From Zygnema cylindricum (Eukaryota; Streptophyta; Zygnematophyceae; Zygnematales; Zygnemataceae), in contig JBBHKE010001803.1 in the NCBI GenBank assembly GCA_037447655.1, forward strand, positions 36,072-100,071: 64,000 nt of DNA. Direction: 5' to 3'. The notes below the pieces were generated by a model. The model was not told where the DNA came from. It worked only from the letters and a program-made list of their open reading frames with translations, and did not search any database. The position numbers and the translations under genes are program-made. Each line of letters begins with the position of its first letter. Position 1 is the first letter of the stretch. This document shows positions 24,201 through 35,559 of the stretch, one piece after another.

Positions 24201-24843
24201 CTTCAATCAATTCAATTTAAAATGGAGGTCTCAGTAATTGCGGATCTCCGCGTTCCAGTCTGTAAATTATTAATCCTTGTTATTAAGATCATCCTAAATT
24301 CAATTGAGGTGCAAACATCTGAAGAAAATCGTTTACCTTTATCGATCCTTCTGTTACACTTCATCCATACATGATTCGACGCAGTAAAATTATTTCCCCA
24401 TCCCTTAATCCTCCAGTCAATCTCCTATGGTCGCCTAAAAACTCAGCAAAACCTAAATCTAACAAAAAAAAACTGTAACTCACTATTAAAAGTCAGCAAA
24501 ACCTAAATCTCAGCAAAACCTAAAACTCAGCAAAACCTAAAACTCACCAAAACCTAAATCTCAGCAAAACCTACCTGCTGGTCTCCCTGACGTCATACAG
24601 TCGTATAACATTAGGGTGTCTGAGTCTTCCCAGCAGTTGGACCTCTCTTCTGAGCCTCTCCTCCGCACCTCCCTCTCCCAACCTCTCGCGTCTCAGAGTC
24701 TTCACAGCCACACGCGCGAGAGTGGATCTATGCTCCAATAGGAACACGCGTCCAAAGGATCCAGCGCCAAGCTGTGCACGTGCCACGTACCCAGGGAGCA
24801 CCTCCTCTGCCGCCCGTACGGCCAAGGCACGGCCGCCTCCCAT
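21274..24843 (-). CDS. SnRK1-like Ser/Thr protein kinase with C-terminal KA1 domain
   Basis: An SNF1/AMPK-type kinase catalytic subunit, of the SnRK1 branch that controls energy-stress responses in plants. Exon 1 is 24843-24575 and exon 2 is 22648-21274, with a phase 2 GT-AG intron; together 1644 bases, 547 residues. Exon 1 has the glycine loop GAGSFGRV and the ATP lysine in VAVKTLRR. Exon 2 has the helix-E HRDLKPEN, the DFG motif and the activation loop LTTSCGSPNYAAPEVI, the SnRK1 signature with its phosphorylated Thr. The kinase domain ends at about residue 270 (HPWFLPWF). A His/Ser-rich linker without a recognisable UBA domain follows. The tail matches KA1: WAPG near the start, VSWKFLGPYTLKCR, then FEVQLYSGGVGEWIVDF. 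The frame is intact. It is more divergent than typical KIN10, so a SnRK1 paralogue is likely. The start choice is supported by the short lead before the glycine loop. Confidence 0.9.
23071..23281. mobile_element. Degenerate TA-flanked MITE in the kinase intron
   Basis: TACACTGCCTATCG on the left and CACTAATAGCGACGGGCAGTGTA on the right are the usual ends of this family. The interior contains a short palindrome (TTCAATTGTGATGTCACAATTGAA). Confidence 0.65.
24440..24575. repeat. Tandem repeat at the 5' end of the kinase intron
   Basis: Four to six imperfect copies of a unit close to CTCAGCAAAACCTAAA (about 16-17 bp). On the gene strand this is GGTTTTGCTGAG, and the intron itself starts GTAGGTTTTGCTGAG, so the first repeat unit overlaps the splice donor. 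Confidence 0.8.
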
Positions 24844-25170
24844 TGGCTGAGAGGGCCAGGGCGGAAAGGAGAGGGTTTTGTAGAAGAAGGGAGGAGAGGG
24901 AGAGGCCTACACGAGGCCAGAAGGAGACTTACAAGGAGGAGCTTGCAGGAGAATCACAGGGAGGGAGAACGGAGGAGAGAAGGGAGGAGAGACCGGAGAA
25001 GAACACGGAGGAGGGAATGGATGACAGAAAGGAGGAGAGGAGGGAGGAGAGAAGAGAGGAGAAAGAGAGGAAAGTTGTCATTTCTGTTAGAGAGAAAGTT
25101 GCACCATCGAGGATGAGATGGAGAGGGAGCGAGGGAGAGGGAGAGGGAGAGAGTTAATTGCATCGCAGGT
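24844..25170. promoter_or_regulatory. Purine-rich (+) / CT-rich (-) leader and promoter region of the kinase gene
   Basis: Directly upstream of the kinase ATG (gene on -), the gene strand is strongly CT-rich for about 300 bases, from 24863 to 25155. Such CT-rich leaders are common in plant 5' UTRs. The long frames here on both strands are compositional artefacts. The exact transcription start is not visible. Confidence 0.45.
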
Positions 25171-27685
25171 GAAAGTTTTAGGGATAGTGGATGGGAATCC
25201 GGAGGCATGGGCGGTCGGAGAATGACACGTGGACGAGAGACGCCACAGAGGTGGGAGGAATCTCAAAGGAAATTTGGTGAAAATCTTTGTCAGGGGACGT
25301 GACGTGACGCATGTCGGCGGTACGGTATGCGTACCATAGATCAAAAAGTGAGTAAAGCTGAGGCCGATACTGTACGTGTCTAAATCATAAGCTTTATCGT
25401 GCGAAAACAATCGGAAGGAAAATATTATGTACTGTACCCTCCAGAGGATGCGTACTATACGGTAAATACGGAACATTTTTTCGTATAGTACGCATAGTAT
25501 ACGGGCTGACTGTATATAGCGCTTGTAGCCGTTTCCGCACATTAAACCCATGAATCGCACGAAATGGCTAAACACGCGTATGATATGTGCAGACAGTCAA
25601 TTGTCCCAATAAAGTTAGGACTTTGATGCGTACGGATATAGAATCGGACAGGAATATCTGTCACAATCTGCCAACATCAAATCACGTCACGTCTCAGCAC
25701 ATCACTGTAACATTACATCATTACCTTCCAGCGCGAGTGCACATGACACATCATAAAGCCACGTCATGCCAAGGTTGATGTTCACTCGCGGTGTTTACGT
25801 AGCGTCACGTCGAGTGAATCAAAAAGTGCAGAAAAAGGAAGGAGCACATTGGGCGGAATTGTTTTACACGGTACTGAATTTTCCGTACGATGATACGCAC
25901 TGAATATCCACGGTAACGAAATTTCCGCACGGTGTAATGTCCGTGTGTATATTTATTATTATTTTTGATTCGTTACATCCGCACTAAACACGGTGCATGT
26001 ATGCAATCAGTGAATGCCTATGCCCATACTGCAGCGTATGGTTGCATATACTTTTTTGTCGTCAACTATTCTTTTTGCAACCTTTGCAGTAAGATGGTCT
26101 ATCCACCATGAATCCTAAAACCTCGCAGAGGCTTCTTTCTTTCTTCGTGCTTACAAGTGAAGAGACTCGCGGCAACAAAATTTTAAATTTTATTGCAATA
26201 ATGGTGGACAGATGATTTAATAGAAATCAAGCTTGCCTTCATGACCACCTAGCCAGGAAATGGAAGTCTCACAGGTACGTCAGCTATTAGCCAAAAAAGC
26301 AAGAGAAAAAAAAGGAAAAATCACAATGAATAACAGCATTACATATCACCGTTTTGTGTCTGTTTCCTGTATTTTACAGGATTGCATATAAATAGGTAAT
26401 TTGAACCGGTCACTTCTGCAATGATTAGCACCAAGCAACAGGAGAACCCGGCTGTATTTGCCCGATTAATTCTATGAGATAGCATCTGAAATCAAACTCC
26501 CTGGACATGTAAAAATGGAAAGATGTACACTTAATCATTCCGCATAAAGTTATTTTAGTAGCGAATAGCGAGCAGTGATCAGGACAGCTGCCAACAGTGC
26601 CGTGCACACCATAGTCTTTTGGCATTTGAGGCATGGCTTAATTCAGTTTGGATTGTCAAATTTTAGATACCCTACAATGTGTTGCAGAATTGGACAGGAG
26701 TACACGCTATTAAAGGAGTTACGTAAAGGAGTAAATAGAGTAAATGTGAAAATATCATGTATAATTTCAATTCAGGGTAGGGAGATGTGGCGGATTGTAG
26801 TGAACTCACTAGTACAGTGGCATTAACATTAATATAAGATTTTCGGTCTAAAAAAAATAGTGTTATCAACTCTAAAAGCGATACAGCTAAATTGACATGG
26901 CCGCGAAAAAATATCAAAATATCTCTCATGAGACATTGGCTGGGGGCACTTATACCAACATCCATTGCACCAAACTTTCTCGTGTTAGGAAGAGCGTGAA
27001 CTTTGCAAGGGTGTATCTGGTGGTAATATTGCCAGAGTGAGACGTGATGTTTTTTGTTTATATCGGCAAAAACTATTTAAAGACATGTCTTCTTGAAATA
27101 GATTCGCAACGAGGAAAGTAGTTGCAAAATTCATCGTAAAATAGATTGAAAGATCACACACAGGTCTTTGCCACGCAAAGCTTTCAAAGAGACTCAGCAA
27201 CAAGCCCATAAGTTAGATTTCTGTTCCCTACAAAAAAGTAACTGAAAGAAAAACATACGCAAACTGTCTTTTTTGACGAGAAAGTTGCTTAAATTTGTTG
27301 CACAGAACACAAAAATGTAAAAAAAAAAGGTGAATTCACCTTAGAATCTTCAATTTCTAAAGAGCCTGAACAACCTAGCCTAAAAGTATAGTGCCCGTAA
27401 GAAATTAATATGTGCTATCTGATTAAACCATAAGGCAGTTTTCCTTTTATTGGATATATTTAATATTCCTATGTCAATGTGATGATGCTAAAATCACGAT
27501 AGCAATACTTTAAAAACACATTTAAAGTCGCATTGTAGTAGTAAGGATTCCTTATTGGACAAACAAACATATCTGTAAAACATCTCATTCTACAATTCTT
27601 TTAAAAATACGCAAGAATAAACCAATGAATTAAATTCGAAGTTATTGAACAATATGTTATTACAAGGATATCTAGATATTCGGCT
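25171..27685. other. Intergenic between kinase and F-box genes
   Basis: No gene is supported. The left third has several short dyads with TACGGTA and CGTACGG motifs. A degenerate TA-flanked MITE is at about 26701-26889. The rest is AT-rich and should include the F-box gene's 3' UTR. Confidence 0.5.
26701..26889. mobile_element. Degenerate TA-flanked MITE
   Basis: The left end is TACACGCTATTAAAGG and the right end is AAGCGATACAGCTA. The interior block AGGGAGATGTGGCGGATTGTAGT resembles GAGAGATGTGGCAGATTTTAGT of the eL36 intron copies. The ends have drifted, so the borders are approximate. Confidence 0.55.
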
Positions 27686-30005
27686 TTATACCCGAATGAC
27701 AGTGCAAAGATTGCCTGTTCGAGCAATGTGATGGAGAGGCTCAGAGGGAGGGATTCCCAGTTTCCACTTGTCTTCTCCTTCAGCCCAGGGGTCAAATATG
27801 TGTAAATATGGAGTCTGTTGTTTACCCATTGTCTTTCTAGGTGACAAATCTGGCCTTACACTTGGTTGCCACCAAGATAAAGACGAAGGAAACTCCTCAC
27901 TTCCTCCTTCAATGTATAAGCGGCTATTGAAGCCCACCGCACCATATCCGGTAAACGCCCCAACAGGTAATGTACCGACTACTCTCCAACTATTGGCACT
28001 AATATCATACATGCGTACTTCATGAGCTGCTTGACCCATATGATTTGTGAGAAACAACTGCCCTCCTGTAACCGCAAACTTTGTCGAAAGTCGGCCTCCC
28101 AAATCTGAAGGCAAAGCCTTTTCTATCAACTTCCAAGTTCCGACAATGGGATCATAAGTCTCGGCAGAACAGGCACTCGCACTCCGAACCATAGTATTCG
28201 AAAATATATACACGCGTTCCTGAAGAACAGCTGCGACACAACGACCTCTCGGATTGATAAGATTCGGAAGAAATTGCCAAGAATTTGTCTCTGGGTCGTA
28301 AAGCTCTACCGATTTGAGAGGAAAGTCTCCAACCCCCGTTCCACCAGCCACAAGGAGTTTCCCATGGAGGACACAGCTTCCACAGCTTGACCGGGCCACA
28401 GACATGCTTTTCATTTGAACAGCAGTGCCAGTTACAGGGCTATACTTCCAGAGGGAACTCACTGCACAAAAAAAAAGTAAAACTAATTAGAGTTGCACCA
28501 CAAATCAGTCTAAGAGTAATGAAATTGTTGACGTGGAATTTATTTCAGCATTATTGATTATAATTTAGTTCCGAGTGATATGGCTGATTTTGAACACTAA
28601 CGTTGAGAGAAAGAACAATCATTAACACTTTTTGTGGTGAGTGGGCGAAAAAAATCGGCACCAAATTAGTGTTACTGACGCTTATGGTGGCCCATGATGT
28701 AATATACTTAGGGAAGAAAATTGTTCCTATGAGCATATGCCGAATATCTGGCATTCCAGACCAATATTCGAATAAATACATGAATATCCAGAATTTTCCC
28801 TACAATCACCAAATGAGGAGACTGCGGTTTTTCATTTGAGCGTTGGAAAACCTTCATGGCCTTCCGGCACTTGCTTTCTTTAGAATTTGAGATGCAAATG
28901 ACAGCTCAGCGAGTGACAAGAACACGGACCAAAAGGAATGTCTGCCATACATACTTATTACTGATATTTTTCTTAACTTTAACTCCTCACATGTCCCAAG
29001 CTCACAAGCCCTGTTTTTTACAACTCTTCCTGTCCTCCTCTTGAAGTCCACAAACCAAAATAATGACAAGCAAAAATGGGTGATCTACCACCAACTTCAT
29101 AATCCATGTAGTCTGAGACTTCCAAACAAAACTTATTCAGATGCAATTACGAAGGTTTTCAGCAATCACCGAAACAAAAAATAAAAAGAACAAGAAACAA
29201 AAAACAAGTGATGTTTACACTCCTTTTCCATCCCTTCCTCACCTGGCATACCAACACGTCGTCCGTCCCAATGTCGTTGTACATAAGTTGCTCCTCCGAG
29301 AAAAAAAATATCCTGACCAATGGCAGCCATGGAAGAAGATTGCGAGATTCCGGCCATAGCTGGAAGCTTCTTTCCTCCACGCCATCGTCGAGCCACAGGA
29401 TCATAAGCCCAGAGACGTCCTACCTCTCCTCCCACAGCCTCCACACTAAAGAGCCACTCTTCCACAACAGAAAGCTCTTTTCTTACAAAGAGAATTTCCG
29501 AGCTGTCAATAATTGACCTCCAGGAGCGAGAAACTTGTCGAAGTACGGGCCATTCTGAGCGACTGCATCTCGCAAGACATTGCTCTATCAATGGTGAAGG
29601 CAAGCAAGAAAAAAAGTTTTCCGAGGAACGATTCGCTGAAAATTCACGTATGGTGACTTCTTCACCTTCTTCTCCTTCTTCTTCTCCTTCTTCTCCTTCT
29701 CCCTCTTCTCCTCCTCCTCCTCCTTCTCCTCCTTCTCCTTTTCTTTCTTCTCTCTCTTCTTTTTCTTCTTTTTCTTCTAAGTTTGGTTTAATTATTTTTC
29801 CAAAACTGTTTTTAGAGCATTGCTGTACATCCGGTGTGACTTTACGAAGATGTGAGTCGCCTTCCGACCATCTTTTTCTGCAGACTGGAAGGAGAGAAAA
29901 ACAGGTTCCATGTACTCTCCTCCGTTGTCCCTTAACACCACAAATAGCAGCTGGAGTACGATCCAGTGATGATGTGACGTCATGCTGTGAAGACGTCGTC
30001 CCCAT
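27686..30005 (-). CDS. F-box/kelch-repeat protein
   Basis: A probable substrate adaptor of an SCF ubiquitin ligase. Exon 1 is 30005-29252 and exon 2 is 28461-27686 (phase 1 GT-AG intron), together 1530 bases or 509 residues. A second donor nine bases further (after 29243) gives the same phase and three extra residues. Residues about 131-170 form the F-box (LPSPLIEQCLARCSRSEW, then VLRQVSRSWRSII). Kelch-type blades follow: LWAYDPVARRWR, then the exon 2 blades SLWKYSPVTGTAVQM, LLVAGGTG, ELYDPETNSWQFLPN, ETYDPIVGTWKLIEKALP, LFLTNHMGQ and YDISANSWRVVGTLP. Ahead of the F-box is an almost pure Glu/Gly stretch (about residues 76-115) from a TCC/TTC repeat. The start Met is the first in the frame. 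The gene looks intact; its target cannot be inferred. Confidence 0.88.
28500..28702. mobile_element. Remnant of a TA-flanked MITE in the F-box gene intron
   Basis: The region about 28568-28702 has the family's interior features (GAGTGATATGGCTGATTTTG, then the GGCGAAAAAAATCGGCACCA and ATTAGTGTTACTGACGCTTA blocks, ending ATGATGTA). The left end is unclear, so the start is approximate. Confidence 0.5.
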
Positions 30006-30329
30006 CCACTTCCACCTGCTTCTTTCTCCTCTCTCCTTCTCTCCTTCTCTCCTCAGTTTCTCTCTCTCTCTCGTACTTCTAATCCACTATCTCAAACCAC
30101 ATTCCTCTCTCCCAACTCCCTCTGGTTTTAGGTCCATCTTTCTCTTCCTCCCTATCCACGTGTCAAATACAGTGGATTAAATAAAAGAGGGACAATGTTA
30201 ACTTGAAATGGAATAATCTACAGCACTGTCGTGATTCCATTGTTCCTTAGAGCCGATTGGACTGTTTGTCTAAAGAGAGAAAAGGTACATTTGGTACCTT
30301 TTCCAAACAGCTTGTTTTGGACTATTCCG
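30006..30329. promoter_or_regulatory. Upstream region of the F-box gene
   Basis: The gene strand is purine-rich from about 30020 to 30075. A CACGTG G-box lies near 30158. No gene is seen. Confidence 0.35.
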
Positions 30330-30549
30330 TACACTAAGATCGTAATTAGCGTTAATAATTTTCCGTCACTGAAAACATATTTTCTCCGTACACACCTGTC
30401 CAATTTTCAAGTTAAGACCGCCATTCGTAAGCAAAGAATATTACCTTTCAATAGCAACCGTCAGATCCACAATCCGATATGTGTGTACGGAGAAAAGATG
30501 TTATAAGAGACTAAAAAAACATTAACGCTAATTACGTTTCACGGTGTTA
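30330..30549. mobile_element. TA-flanked MITE, subfamily A
   Basis: A 220-bp copy, the same length as 10418-10637, with the shared interior CCGTACACACCTGTCC, CAACCGTCAGATCCACAATC and GTGTGTACGGAGAAAAGATG. Its right end is CACGGTGTTA. Confidence 0.8.
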
Positions 30550-31052
30550 CGTCCAAACACCTTCAATCCAAAACCCTAACTTTGACCATTACAGTACAGT
30601 ACTGTACAGTATTTTCATGACAGTACAGTTTTGTGGAAATGCAGATTCACATTATTCAGGGCGGCTGACAATATTTGCAGTGGACATCGTAGCTTCCTCC
30701 AGAAGTTGCGGAATTTCCGTACATGTCGCCACGCGTCCATCCGGGAGCTCGAGGAGTCAAGTTGTGTGGCGATTGGAGATGTTGACAGGCGGCCATTTGT
30801 TAGATTCATACGCTGTCAGCACCGACTTTACGACCGTTCGATTTACATTTTGTCCGTACATTCATGATTCTTGAGGCTGCTTTCCATGAGAGGAATTGCC
30901 GCGCTTGCGGACGTCGACCGTCATAATAAAATTAGAAATTCACACGGCCGGCGAACGTTTACGGTAACAAAACTGCAGCAACCGCATGTAAATAAAAGTG
31001 TTGCAGACAGTCACTTTTTGTCTTTACGTGAGCTCCACGGTGAGAACACATA

Positions 31053-31757
31053 GAGTGAGGTTCCATTAGGGAAAAAATGTTGTTGTTTACTAAAAGCCGT
31101 ACTTTTTCGTACAGTGCCGTACCAAAAAGAAAATTTGTCAGAAAAACAAGGCTACTGAATGAAGAATTTCATTCTCCACGTTTATGGGCGTAAACGTGGA
31201 CCGTCGGATGCAAAATCGGATACACCATCGTCTAACACTTTCAGTTCGCAACAAATGACCCGGAGTAGGTCAATTCTCAGCGCCTGAACAAATAGCATCG
31301 TGCCTCGTGGAAAAGTACACAAATATCCACGACGACCGAGCGACCAGGTGGGTACACGTCGCATATGACATGTGCCTTCCGCCAGGGAGGCTGCGATGCC
31401 ACCGGAAGCCGTAATAAAATCTTTGACGTAGGATATTATTTCACGCTTCTGTTGCCATCCACGAACCTTTCTGACATTTTCGTACGATTTTACGCATCTT
31501 AAGTTTCGTCCGCCCGTACAGATTTTATTCAATACGTGTTACGAGTCATTTTTTACCTTCGCTGGTACAAATTTGTGGTCACAATTTGCTGTTAGAGATT
31601 CTCTGAAGATTAGCAGAATCGTATTCTTCTATAACATGGCCAAATCAAAGTGTGCCACGCAAAACAAATGTCGGTTATTGACCCGACACAATGGAACGGT
31701 CGCTTCAGTAAACGAATTTTTGATGTTTACAGAGACCGCCTAATGGAACAACGCTCT
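31053..31757. mobile_element. 0.7-kb TIR unit C
   Basis: The left end is GAGTGAGGTTCCATTAGGG and the right end, read inverted, is AGAGCGTTGTTCCATTAGG. It is related to units A and B by GTTCCAT(T/C)AGG near the ends and by an interior ACCGTCGGATG. It is the most diverged of the three. Confidence 0.5.
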
Positions 31758-32490
31758 TAGGGTGACGTTCCATCAGGCGAAAAGTGGCGTAGTTTACAGA
31801 AATCCGCCACCCTCTGTACCAAATCGTACCGCCTATTTTGTTTTTATACGAAAAACAACATTATAGAGAATCTTGCCGATACTCTCCAAAGGTCCTGGAG
31901 GTAATACTAGCCGTCGGATGTTTATTTGCAAGGAGTTCGCTTCATTTTTTTCTGTAGGTGTCAACCCACCTCGAGGAGGTGGGTTAGCAGATACAGAAAA
32001 AAAAAGTTCGTGACACGCTGGACGATTAAGCTACTTGTCATGATGGAAAACGAACAAAAAAATAATATTTGCACATGACACGCGTTTTCCAAAATACAAC
32101 TCAAAATAAAAACGAAATTTCATAACATTCCTTCGTCACGCTATTTTCGGTAACTTTTGTTCGTCACACTATTTCTCTCAAAGGACTTTCGTAATGTTCG
32201 AAACCAAAATCCCTAAAAAATGAGTTGGCGTACAGACTGGTATATGCAAAAAGTATAAAAGTTATGTTTTATGATTTCTTCGTACGCAGGTACATGGTAC
32301 GAAAGTGAAGATTTGAAGCTAAGTTTGTCGGTGCTAAAAATCTAAAGGATATTCAATATCAGATCAGAGCTTGCGTGGCGCTAGTCATTTTGGAAAACGT
32401 GGCTTACAAACTCTACGTGATGGAACATCGACCCGATGTGTAGAGTTTGCCGTAAAACTACAGAAACGTATGATGGAACTTCACCCTTAG
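31756..32490. mobile_element. 0.7-kb TIR unit A
   Basis: 735 bp with ends CTTAGGGTGACGTTCCATCA and, inverted, CTAAGGGTGAAGTTCCATCA. Shared with unit B are AGTTTACAGA(A), TGGAGGTAATACT, the ACCTCGAGGAGGTGGGTT area and a GTGACACGCTGGACGA block. It is in the same direction as unit B. It is non-coding. Confidence 0.75.
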
Positions 32491-32877
32491 CCGCAAAATT
32501 GAAAATTAGTCGTCTAAGTGTTACATTGAACTTAGACGCAAATTGACACGAAACCTCTTTAAACTAAAGTACTATAAGTCTTGTACGGAAATATTAGAAC
32601 GCATGAAACGAAATAAACTATGTACACTATAATAAAACGAACGGACGTAAAAATATCAATTGAAATTAAATGAAAAAATGTGCGTCGTCACGCGCGACGA
32701 AATGGAGCCACACTATCTACGAATCAAGATTCTTACATTGACAGCAAAATTTAGATTCGTGCGTTTTAATATTTCCGTACAAGACTTATAGTACTTTAGC
32801 TTAGAGAGGTTTTGTTTCAATTTGCGTCTAAGTTCAATGTAACGCTTAGACGATTAAATTTCAATTTTGCGGCTAAG
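32486..32877. mobile_element. 392-bp palindromic (foldback-like) element
   Basis: Arms of about 125 bp (32486-32610 and 32752-32877) are inverted copies: CTTAGCCGCAAAATTGAAAA on the left and its inverse on the right, including AGTACTATAAGTCTTGTACG. The centre is about 140 bp. It sits exactly between units A and B, sharing CTTAG/CTAAG with their ends. Confidence 0.8.
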
Positions 32878-33586
32878 GGTCAAATTTCATCAGTCGAAAA
32901 ATGGGGTAGTTTACAGAATTCCGCGATTATCCGTATCAAACCGTACCATTTATTTTGTTTTTTATACGCGAAACAACATTACAAAGAATCTTGCCAATAC
33001 TCTCCGAAGGTCTTGGAGGTAATACTGACCGTCGGATGTTCATCCACGAGGCGTTCACTTCGTTTTTCTCTGTAGCTGCCAACGTACCTGTAGGAGGTGG
33101 GTTGGAAGATACATAAAAAAATTAATCGTGACATGCTGGACGAATAAGCTTCTTGTCACGATGGAAACCAACGAAAATTGACGAAATTTGAACATGGTAT
33201 GTACTTTTCAAAATGCAACTGAAAATTAAAAAACTAATCTCGAAACGGTCATTCGTCGCGCAATTTCTTTTGTCACACTATTTCCCGCAAAGGATTTTGG
33301 TCATATTTTAAAACACAAACCCTAAAAAATGAGCTGGCGTAAAAGATTGGTGTTTGGAGAAAGTACAAAAGTTCTGTTGTATTATGCGCAAGTGAAAATT
33401 TGAAGTGAAATTTGTCGGTGTGAAGATTTTTAAAAGATTTTAAATATCCGGTTAAAACCCACTTGGTGCCACTCCATGTATAACACGTGGATTACAGACT
33501 CTTCGTGATGGAACATCGACTCAATTAACCCAACCCATAGAGTTGGCCGTACGATTACAGAAATGACTGATGGAACTTGACCCTAA
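32873..33586. mobile_element. 0.7-kb TIR unit B
   Basis: 714 bp with ends CTAAGGGTCAAATTTCATCA and, inverted, CTTAGGGTCAAGTTCCATCA. It is a direct-orientation relative of unit A with the same interior blocks. Confidence 0.75.
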
Positions 33587-33971
33587 GTAGTATCACCGTG
33601 GAGCTCATTTAAACATAAAAAGTGACTGTCTGCAACACTTATATTTATATGTGGTTGCCGCAGTTTTGTTACCGTAAACGTTCGTCGGCTGTGTGAATTG
33701 CTAATTTTATTCTGACGGTCGACGTTTGCAAGCGTGGCAAAAATTTAAGCGGTTGAAACAATATTTTGAAAGTCAAAATTGTCCAACTGTTTGACCATCA
33801 AAATTGTAATCAGCTACTTTATTTTTACCAAAATGTACTTCTAACGTACAATTTTTGACAAAATGACGTAAGTGCATGTGCGCAACCAAAACAGTCATAG
33901 TCATGATCAATTCCCAATATAAATTGTTTTTTTACGAAAAGCTCTAGTTACAGTACAGTAGTCGCATACAG

Positions 33972-34050
33972 TACACCGTCAATCGGTATTAGAGTAAAAG
34001 AATAAATAACGTAAAAAAAAAACTAGTGTTATTAACACTAATCGAGATTT

Positions 34051-34110
<60 letters not shown>
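33972..34110. repeat. MITE end followed by a TA dinucleotide repeat
   Basis: TACACCGTCAATCGGTATTAG at 33972 is a MITE end of the TA-flanked family. The element is short and runs into a pure TA repeat at 34054-34110 (about 28 units), which replaces its other end. This TA repeat explains an odd poly-Tyr/Ile frame on the - strand. Confidence 0.7.
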
Positions 34111-34111
<1 letters not shown>

Positions 34112-34924
34112 TAATTTATCCCTAATTGTAATTTGGGTTGTCCTGAATAATAAATACCTGCCCTTTCGATGTCCACAGTAATTTTTATATCCGTACAAAA
34201 TGTGACAATTCGTATGCCGTCGCCTATTTTGGACCTGCGTACGTGTCAAAGAGTTTTACGGTTGTTCAACTTTTGCGGTATAGCGTAAAGTGTTTTAATT
34301 TTAACAGTTACATATTGTTTTAGGTAAAATTGCTTAGAACAATTACGCAACGCTATTTTATCAAAATCGGAGGTTAGTTTTCCGTTTTAATGTTATATGT
34401 TTACACTAATAACGACCACTAACTTTAATTTGTCGCATTTCATAGGATATATTAGAGTTAAATGATGGTAAATTGTGTCCAAATTCGAATAAGGTTGCAT
34501 TCTGAAACATCTTGTGAAACAGTAACTGGTTTTAGTGTTAGAGTTAGCAAGTATTACAGTTAATGTTAACTCTAATAAAGTGACAAATATAACAAAATAT
34601 CAAACATCCCGTCCAACGCGTAATACGATTGGTCGCCCAAATTTACACATGGCCAATTTCAAATCCACGTAAAATGATACGGCTGTAAAAACAAGGTGAT
34701 AACGTCACAATAATATTATGTCCTATTTGTGGTTGTTCCAAAAACAAACCGTACATTCAATATGCTCCAGCGGTTCCCATGGGTCAGCCAAGAAAAATTG
34801 CACGGCAACATCTTTCGCTAGAAACTGATCCAAATTTTTAAACATTCCCACTCATTATTTCGTTTTCAAAATTTTGAGGATTTGAAACAAAATTTTAAAT
34901 TTTAAAATCTGTTCACCAAATTTT
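34111..34924. other. Intergenic, no gene seen
   Basis: AT-rich sequence with a few ACACTAATAACGA-type MITE scraps (near 34402). Nothing else is recognised. Confidence 0.5.
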
Positions 34925-35559
34925 TTGGAAAAGATTTCCCTCTTTTTCTTCCCGCCACCTCCTCTTTCATTGGTATATATAGACATCTCCTCCAACTCAA
35001 CCATGACACTATCCCATCAGCTTCTCCATTTACCTTGCTTTTTCTTCATATCCTTTCTTGTCTGCAATTATTGGTTGTTTTTTGAAAATATGAGGCCCAT
35101 CAATACAATGTTCGCAAAATATACGGTAAGAAGCACCCTTCGGCCAATTTTTTTTCCATCTCCAGCTTTTAACGAAATGGAGGGGAGCGAGACTCAAAAA
35201 CCCGATTTACCGACTGAAGATACATCGAATGTAGAGCTATTTGAAGAAAGAGCTTTAATCGGAGATGTGGAGCCCCTCGAAGAAAGAGCTTTAAATGGAG
35301 ATGTGGACCTGCCACGTGGAGACTACAGTGGCGTCTCGGTGTCGAGGCAAAAACTTCAACACCTATCCACAAAGATTTCTCGCGTGCGAGTAATCAACTG
35401 GATGATTTCGGATTGTATGTCAATGTAGAGCATTTACTTATTCCGAGGACTATAAAAAAGTTTCCAAGACACTTTACGGGGGGTGTATATGACATGACAG
35501 AGTTTTTGCCTTTTATCAAATCATTTCTAACCCCAAATTCACTTATTGTTTGTCAGCGT

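Larger units (their letters stand above)
30896..33745. mobile_element. Composite element with about 150-bp terminal inverted repeats
   Basis: 30896-31046 is repeated in inverse at 33590-33745. Shared blocks include AACGTTTACGGTAACAAAAC, GTTGCAGACAGTCACTTTTT and GAGCTCCACGGTGA. Between them lie three related 0.7-kb units and one palindromic element, described separately. No transposase frame is present. It may be one large foldback element or a target for repeated insertion. Confidence 0.75.

Noticed and set aside
24440-24575. Telomere-like CCTAAA repeats
   Set aside because: The unit is about 16-17 bp (CTCAGCAAAACCTAAA), not a telomeric heptamer, and it is inside an intron.
24774-25208. Charged frame on + and Ser/Leu frame on - upstream of the kinase
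   Set aside because: Artefacts of the GA/CT-rich leader.
31182-31532. 116-codon frame on the - strand
   Set aside because: It lies within a non-coding TIR unit and is not shared with the related units A and B.
34049-34249. Frame ending in alternating Tyr-Ile residues
   Set aside because: Translation of the TA dinucleotide repeat.
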